A DNA stretch of 43,112 nucleotides from Clostridium vincentii (GTDB taxonomy: Bacteria > Bacillota > Clostridia > Clostridiales > Clostridiaceae), in NCBI RefSeq assembly GCF_002995745.1, contig NZ_PVXQ01000030.1, positions 1-43,112 on the forward strand, in the 5' to 3' direction. The translations under genes and the position numbers were made by a program. Under the pieces are notes generated by a model. That model ran no database searches. It was not told the DNA's origin and saw nothing but the letters and a program-made list of their open reading frames with translations. Shown one piece after another: positions 39,225-43,112 of the stretch. The first letter of the stretch is position 1, and each line of letters begins with the position of its first letter.

Positions 39225-40461
39225 CATGTGCTGTATTCCCTACTAAGATACCAGAACTCCAAGCCCATTGAAGATTAAAACCTCCACAATCTCCATTAAC
39301 GTCTAGAATTTCTCCACAAAAATATAAATCATTAACTATTTTTGATTCTAATGTATAAGAATTAACTTCTTTAGTATTAATTCCACCTACAGTAAGCTGG
39401 GCATTATTAAAACCATTTGTGCCAGTGCATAAAAAACTCCATTTCTTAAGTCTTTCACATAATAAATTTTTAGATTTCCAGTCTAAGTCACCACAACTTT
39501 GGTGAATGTTATAAATTCCAATATTCTTTAATAAAGGAGGAATAAGTTTTTTATTTATTACACCAATAAGAGAATTAGATATACTTCTATGAGAAAAAAC
39601 AGAAAGATGATCTTGAATAAAATTATTGACACCTTCCTGAGAATTTTCTGGAACCATATCTACTATAAGGGTAACCTTTTGTTTCATTTCTATTGCCTTT
39701 GAGGCAATGGAGGATAGTTGTAGAATAGGTGGACCAGATATTCCGTAGTCTGTGAAAAGAACCTCCCCTACGTCCTCTCTAATCAAGTTATCATTAATAT
39801 ATACCCCGACTTTTCCATTGAATTTAACTCCAGATAATGCTTTTAAATGAGGATAGTCTAATTTAAGTTGAACTATTCCTGGCACTGGTTTAATTATAGA
39901 ATGGCCTAGGGACTTCGCCAATTTATAACCAGATCCATCAGATCCCGTCTTTACAGCGGAACTACCTCCAGTTGCTAAAATAAGTTTTCCACAAGAAAAC
40001 GAAGGAAATTCTTCGTTAGTTGTGGATAGTTTAAAATCTTTTCCCTTATGGATAGAATTAATTTTGCAGTTTGGGTACAAAGGAATTTCTTTTTCTTCAA
40101 GAGCAAATCTAAAAATATCAATAACAGAAGAAGCCTGAAGAGAAACTGGATAAAGCTTTCCATTGTCTAATTCTACTATTGGTAAACCTAAAGATAAAAA
40201 GAAATTTTTAGTATCATCTATTGTAAAGTTATCTAAGCAGTCCTTAAAAAAATCATTATTTGAACCATTATATGCAGTATAAGGAGAACAAACATTAAGG
40301 TTAGAAATATTACATCTACCATTTCCTGTAGTTAATATCTTTTTACCTATTCTATCAGTTCCTTCTATTATCGCAACATCTTTTCCTAAGTCTTTGGCAC
40401 GAATGGCTGCCATTAATCCAGAAGCACCGCCACCAACTATTAATATATCATGATGAATCAT
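39214..40461 (-). CDS. HI0933/YhiN-family FAD-dependent oxidoreductase
   Basis: This 415-residue flavoprotein has the dinucleotide motif ILIVGGGASGLMAAIRAKDLG, IGKKILTTGNGRCNISN, and the C-terminal FCGEILDVNGDCGGFNLQWAWSSG typical of the HI0933 (BaiN-like) family. The family includes enzymes that reduce steroid or other double bonds, but the substrate here cannot be inferred. AAGGAGATA precedes the ATG. Confidence 0.9.
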   Translation of the reverse strand: MIHHDILIVGGGASGLMAAIRAKDLGKDVAIIEGTDRIGKKILTTGNGRCNISNLNVCSPYTAYNGSNNDFFKDCLDNFTIDDTKNFFLSLGLPIVELDNGKLYPVSLQASSVIDIFRFALEEKEIPLYPNCKINSIHKGKDFKLSTTNEEFPSFSCGKLILATGGSSAVKTGSDGSGYKLAKSLGHSIIKPVPGIVQLKLDYPHLKALSGVKFNGKVGVYINDNLIREDVGEVLFTDYGISGPPILQLSSIASKAIEMKQKVTLIVDMVPENSQEGVNNFIQDHLSVFSHRSISNSLIGVINKKLIPPLLKNIGIYNIHQSCGDLDWKSKNLLCERLKKWSFLCTGTNGFNNAQLTVGGINTKEVNSYTLESKIVNDLYFCGEILDVNGDCGGFNLQWAWSSGILVGNTAHEKK

Positions 40462-40560
40462 ATTAAATATCTCCTTATTAATTGAAAGTGCAAAAGCGAG
40501 AGTTCAAATTTTATATTTAGAAACTCGAAATTTCACACAGTAATTTTATATTCGTTACTT

Positions 40561-40595
40561 GAACTTACCCAGCGAGTGCATACGAGTCGGGTTTC
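40561..40595 (+). repeat. 35-nt hairpin repeat element, copy A
   Basis: This copy is identical to the tRNA-array copies at 28 of 35 positions. Two of the seven differences pairs preserve base pairing (positions 9/30 and 17/22). It lies in the 205-nt gap upstream of the gene at 40667, in which no other clear site is seen. Confidence 0.7.
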
Positions 40596-40666
40596 CTTTA
40601 AATAAAGTTTAACATAGTAATATTAGCTATGAAAGAGAGGAATAATAAAAAATGAGGTGATTATTT

Positions 40667-41251
40667 ATGAAGGTTAAAGTTATTGGAGAAATTCAAGAAA
40701 AGGGCAGTGAATTTAAGGTTAGAAGAATGACATATAAAGGAGTAATTGTTAATTATCCAACGGGAACAGGTTTAAATAATTATGACTATAAAGATGTCGA
40801 ATTAATTGCTGAAGGAGAGATAGATGAGTTCATAATTTCAAATAGAGAATTCCTAAAAATAAAATTAAACAGAGGAATTTCAGTATTCTTTTACAAGGCT
40901 CTAAAGGATTCATTAGAAGAGGAAATAGATGAAGATTTAGGATCATTTAATCTGCTTAGAGATAGATATATTGTCAATAAGAGAGGAATATGGAATAAGG
41001 AATTAATATGCGTAATAAATGATAAATTTCCAGTGAAAGTAAGGGCATCTGGACAAAATTTTAAAAGAGATGGATATAGTTTGGAGGTTAATACTATAGA
41101 ATTTAATGCTTTCTTAGAATCTTCTGAAATAGAAATAAATAAAATTAATAAGGAAATTAAAGGAAAAGAAAAACTATTAGCGGATTATAAAAAGGCAATA
41201 AATGATATTGGCAAATTAGATGTGGATACTTCAAAACAACTAATACAATAG
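40667..41251 (+). CDS. Hypothetical protein
   Basis: I do not recognise this 194-residue protein. It has no signal peptide or membrane segment. The first 140 residues look like mixed beta structure (MKVKVIGEIQEKGSEFKVRR), and the last 50 form a charged helix (SEIEINKINKEIKGKEKLLADYKKAI), probably a coiled coil. GAGGTG precedes the ATG. Codon use looks like its neighbours. It lies just upstream of the tRNA array, with which it shares a nearby hairpin repeat. Confidence 0.75.
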   Translation: MKVKVIGEIQEKGSEFKVRRMTYKGVIVNYPTGTGLNNYDYKDVELIAEGEIDEFIISNREFLKIKLNRGISVFFYKALKDSLEEEIDEDLGSFNLLRDRYIVNKRGIWNKELICVINDKFPVKVRASGQNFKRDGYSLEVNTIEFNAFLESSEIEINKINKEIKGKEKLLADYKKAINDIGKLDVDTSKQLIQ

Positions 41252-41303
41252 GGTAGAAAAAAGTTGATAAAAACAAAATTACAGACAATTTATAAAAAAT
41301 GTG

Positions 41304-41332
41304 TTGACACTCTTAATTAATTTCTGTATTAT
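41304..41332 (+). promoter_or_regulatory. tRNA array promoter
   Basis: TTGACA (41304-41309) and TATTAT (41327-41332) are 17 nt apart, about 50 nt upstream of the first tRNA. It is the only clear promoter for the eleven tRNAs. Confidence 0.85.
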
Positions 41333-41383
41333 AGTCTATGTGGTCAAAGCCAAACAAATTCGGTTAAGACATGACAATATTAA

Positions 41384-41458
41384 GGCTCCTTGGTCAAGCG
41401 GTTAAGACACCACCCTTTCACGGTGGTAACAGGGGTTCAATTCCCCTAGGAGTCACCA
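41384..41458 (+). tRNA. tRNA-Glu(TTC), copy 1
   Basis: A 75-nt cloverleaf with acceptor GGCTCCT / AGGAGTC, anticodon loop CTTTCAC and an encoded CCA end. First gene of the array. Confidence 0.97.
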
Positions 41459-41467
41459 TTATACTTT

Positions 41468-41543
41468 GGGCGCATAGCTCAGCTGGGAGAGCACCTGCCT
41501 TACAAGCAGGGGGTCATAGGTTCGAGCCCTATTGTGCCCACCA
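41468..41543 (+). tRNA. tRNA-Val(TAC), copy 1
   Basis: A 76-nt cloverleaf with acceptor GGGCGCA / TGTGCCC, anticodon loop CTTACAA and an encoded CCA. Confidence 0.97.
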
Positions 41544-41549
41544 AGGTAT

Positions 41550-41626
41550 GACTCAGTAGCTCAGTTGGTTAGAGTGCCAGCCTGTCACGCTGGAAGTCGA
41601 GGGTTCGAGTCCCTTCTGGGTCGCCA
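41550..41626 (+). tRNA. tRNA-Asp(GTC), copy 1
   Basis: A 77-nt cloverleaf with acceptor GACTCAG / CTGGGTC, anticodon GTC in CCTGTCACG, and an encoded CCA after discriminator G. Confidence 0.97.
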
Positions 41627-41634
41627 TTTAAATT

Positions 41635-41709
41635 GCTGGCATGGCTCAACGGTAGAGCAGCTGACTTGTAATCAGCAGGTTGTAGGTTCGATTCCTATTG
41701 CCAGCTCCA
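41635..41709 (+). tRNA. tRNA-Thr(TGT), copy 1
   Basis: A 75-nt cloverleaf with acceptor GCTGGCA / TGCCAGC, anticodon loop CTTGTAA and an encoded CCA. Confidence 0.97.
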
Positions 41710-41745
41710 TTTAAGTGATAGTCCAAATCTATGATTTGGATACTA

Positions 41746-41780
41746 GAACTTACTCAGCAAGCGAAAGCGAGTCGAGTTTC
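41746..41780 (+). repeat. 35-nt hairpin repeat element, copy B
   Basis: It starts GAACTTACTCAGC and ends GAGTCGAGTTTC. The ends pair (GAA/TTC, then ACTC/GAGT) and the centre is GCGAAAGC with a GAAA tetraloop. It lies in the spacer after tRNA-Thr copy 1, behind a second small hairpin (41719-41745). Confidence 0.75.
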
Positions 41781-41798
41781 ATTTTTAAATTATATTAA

Positions 41799-41873
41799 GG
41801 CTCCTTGGTCAAGCGGTTAAGACACCACCCTTTCACGGTGGTAACAGGGGTTCAATTCCCCTAGGAGTCACCA
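41799..41873 (+). tRNA. tRNA-Glu(TTC), copy 2
   Basis: Identical to copy 1, 415 bp downstream. Confidence 0.97.
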
Positions 41874-41882
41874 TTATACTTT

Positions 41883-41958
41883 GGGCGCATAGCTCAGCTG
41901 GGAGAGCACCTGCCTTACAAGCAGGGGGTCATAGGTTCGAGCCCTATTGTGCCCACCA
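41883..41958 (+). tRNA. tRNA-Val(TAC), copy 2
   Basis: Identical to copy 1, 415 bp downstream. Confidence 0.97.
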
Positions 41959-41964
41959 AGGTAT

Positions 41965-42041
41965 GACTCAGTAGCTCAGTTGGTTAGAGTGCCAGCCTGT
42001 CACGCTGGAAGTCGAGGGTTCGAGTCCCTTCTGGGTCGCCA
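41965..42041 (+). tRNA. tRNA-Asp(GTC), copy 2
   Basis: Identical to copy 1, 415 bp downstream. Confidence 0.97.
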
Positions 42042-42049
42042 TTTAAATT

Positions 42050-42124
42050 GCTGGCATGGCTCAACGGTAGAGCAGCTGACTTGTAATCAGCAGGTTGTAG
42101 GTTCGATTCCTATTGCCAGCTCCA
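42050..42124 (+). tRNA. tRNA-Thr(TGT), copy 2
   Basis: Identical to copy 1, 415 bp downstream. It is the last Thr copy: the third unit has none. Confidence 0.97.
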
Positions 42125-42160
42125 TTTAAGTGATAGTCCAAATCTATGATTTGGATACTA

Positions 42161-42195
42161 GAACTTACTCAGCAAGCGAAAGCGAGTCGAGTTTC
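42161..42195 (+). repeat. 35-nt hairpin repeat element, copy C
   Basis: Identical to copy B and carried with the second tRNA unit, 415 bp downstream. Confidence 0.75.
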
Positions 42196-42213
42196 ATTTT
42201 TAAATTATATTAA

Positions 42214-42288
42214 GGCTCCTTGGTCAAGCGGTTAAGACACCACCCTTTCACGGTGGTAACAGGGGTTCAATTCCCCTAGGAGTCACCA
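42214..42288 (+). tRNA. tRNA-Glu(TTC), copy 3
   Basis: Identical to copies 1 and 2; opens the partial third unit. Confidence 0.97.
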
Positions 42289-42296
42289 TTTACTTT

Positions 42297-42372
42297 GGGC
42301 GCATAGCTCAGCTGGGAGAGCACCTGCCTTACAAGCAGGGGGTCATAGGTTCGAGCCCTATTGTGCCCACCA
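42297..42372 (+). tRNA. tRNA-Val(TAC), copy 3
   Basis: Same sequence as copies 1 and 2; the spacer before it is one base shorter. Confidence 0.97.
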
Positions 42373-42378
42373 AAGTAT

Positions 42379-42455
42379 GACTCAGTAGCTCAGTTGGTTA
42401 GAGTGCCAGCCTGTCACGCTGGAAGTCGAGGGTTCGAGTCCCTTCTGGGTCGCCA
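42379..42455 (+). tRNA. tRNA-Asp(GTC), copy 3
   Basis: Same sequence as the earlier copies; last tRNA of the array, joined directly to the terminator. Confidence 0.97.
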
Positions 42456-42460
42456 AAAAA

Positions 42461-42489
42461 AGCATCAATTAAATTTGATGCTTTTTTTA
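42461..42489 (+). terminator. tRNA array terminator
   Basis: Stem AGCATCAA / TTGATGCT with a 6-nt loop and seven T follows the last tRNA by 5 nt. The following 42490-42655 is AT-rich with no clear element besides the ribosome site at its end. Confidence 0.9.
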
Positions 42490-42655
42490 TATATAAAATT
42501 ATATTTCCAGTAAGACATTATAAGAAAATTAAAGTATATTTGAATATAAGTCGATATATAGGATAATGGCATAAAATGTCGAATTAAAGAAATTAAGATA
42601 CTTATGCTGCATAAATAGAAAATTAACTAAATCAATATATAAAGTGAGGTAGAAT

Positions 42656-42980
42656 ATGAATAATGAAATCGAAAAAAGAAGTATAGTAAATTTATCGAAT
42701 ATTCAGCTCAAAGATGTTTTAGATCTTGATCTTTTACAGAGATTTCAGGATAATTTTGCTGAAAGCATGGATATTGCGAGTGTTACCGTAGATATTAATG
42801 GAACTCCAGTCACAAAGCCCAGTTCTTATACTAGTTTCTGTCAAGATTTTACTCATTCTACGACTACTGGTGATAATAGATGTGCTCAATCCCATAAAAA
42901 AGGCGGGGAGGAAGCAGCAAGGACTGGCAAACCATACGTTTATACCTGTCATGCGGGACTTATAGATTTCGCAGCTCCTA
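42656..42980 (+). CDS. PocR-domain sensor protein, 5' exon (interrupted)
   Basis: GTGAGGTAG precedes the ATG. The product matches the N-terminal part of a PocR ligand-binding domain: LQRFQDNFAESMDIASVTVD, SFCQDF, NRCAQSHKKGGEEAARTGKPYVYTCHAGLIDFAAP. The homology stops exactly at AAP, where a group II intron begins. The interruption is after the first base of a codon (A|), and the family next residue is usually Ile, so splicing could restore the frame. PocR domains normally precede an output domain such as histidine kinase, GGDEF, chemoreceptor or AraC; here that part lies beyond the intron and outside the window. Without splicing the frame ends at 43012. Confidence 0.85.
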
Positions 42981-43112
42981 GTGCGCCAGCATGGGCGTGC
43001 ACTAATCGGTGAAAGTCCGTAATGGAGGCTGATAGTGCCAACCATTTAGCTTAAGACAAGGGTGTCCATTGTGAGGTGGAATCTGAAGGAAGTCGGCGGC
43101 AAACCTTTGGTC
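42981..43112 (+). mobile_element. Group II intron, 5' end
   Basis: It starts GTGCGCCAGCATGGGCGTGC, fitting the GUGYG 5' consensus, and continues with typical domain I sequence (ACTAATCGGTGAAAGTCCG, TAGTGCCAACC, GGAAGTCGGCGGCAAACC). It is clearly more GC-rich than the flanks. Only 132 nt are present; the reverse transcriptase/maturase ORF and the catalytic domain V would lie to the right. It is inserted in sense orientation in the PocR gene. Confidence 0.88.

Larger units (their letters stand above)
41384..42213 (+). repeat. 415-bp tandem tRNA repeat units
   Basis: Two complete units (41384-41798 and 41799-42213) carry Glu-Val-Asp-Thr plus a spacer and are essentially identical. A third, partial unit (42214-42455) lacks Thr and the spacer, and its Glu-Val spacer differs by a base deletion. 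The spacers contain the 35-nt hairpin element. Confidence 0.95.

Noticed and set aside
41371..42129. Small plus-strand ORFs in the tRNA region
   Set aside because: They read straight through tRNA genes; their repeated products are tRNA sequence in translation.
41384..42455. CRISPR-like array
   Set aside because: The repeating units are tRNA genes with a 415-bp period, not short repeats with unique spacers, and no cas gene is present.
42981..43012. Natural C-terminus of the PocR protein at the stop at 43012
   Set aside because: The last residues are intron sequence; family homology stops exactly at the GUGYG intron start.
42734..43045. Minus-strand ORF over the PocR exon and intron start
   Set aside because: It crosses the exon-intron junction on the antisense strand and has no family resemblance.

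Overview
The window is a low-GC, AT-rich chromosome segment of a spore-forming Firmicute, most likely Clostridium sensu stricto, centred on the replication origin. The evidence is the order rrn - gyrA - gyrB - remB - recF - yaaA - dnaN - dnaA - oriC - rpmH - rnpA - yidD - yidC - jag - mnmE - mnmG - rsmG - noc - parA - parB, the sporulation gene yyaC, and typical clostridial proteins (LonC, a MazG-like protein, DUF4446, GdpP).

Layout. 1-38 is the 5' end of a leftward 16S rRNA gene with a consensus promoter. 463-9411 is the leftward replication and topoisomerase block. Origin sequences flank dnaA: a cluster of DnaA boxes upstream (9463-9800) and, between dnaA and dnaN, boxes next to a TAG-repeat DnaA-trio and an AT-rich stretch, which is the probable unwinding site. 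9944-19524 runs rightward: L34, RNase P protein, membrane insertase, tRNA modification and chromosome partition genes. Three parS sites lie at 18979-19648, and a near-perfect Noc-binding palindrome lies inside mnmE. 19654-22984 holds leftward yyaC and a cysteine-desulfurase-like enzyme, then a divergent DUF3343 / MscS / DUF951 group. 22996-31104 is the rpsF-ssb-rpsR operon with an S6:S18-type leader, followed by mazG-like, gdpP, rplI, lonC, dnaB and proC. 31197-36341 is leftward: a degenerate small ORF, two chemoreceptors and an effector-binding-like protein. 36778-41251 holds purA, a DUF1858 redox protein, an acyl-ACP thioesterase, a flavoprotein and an unknown gene. 41384-42455 holds eleven tRNAs in a 415-bp tandem array. 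At the right edge a PocR-domain gene is cut by the 5' end of a group II intron.

Almost all housekeeping genes point away from oriC on both arms, so they are co-directional with replication. The exceptions are mostly accessory genes: yyaC with its neighbour, the chemoreceptor block and the flavoprotein.

Most of the window is conserved core. The less ordinary signals are regulatory or structural: a parS inside a terminator-like palindrome, RNA hairpins that embed or bridge Shine-Dalgarno sequences (rnpA, yaaA, yyaC), an orphan promoter-terminator unit upstream of a cysteine-rich chemoreceptor, a 35-nt hairpin repeat with covarying pairs, and the intron-split sensor gene. I did not find a clearly new multi-gene defence or metabolic system.
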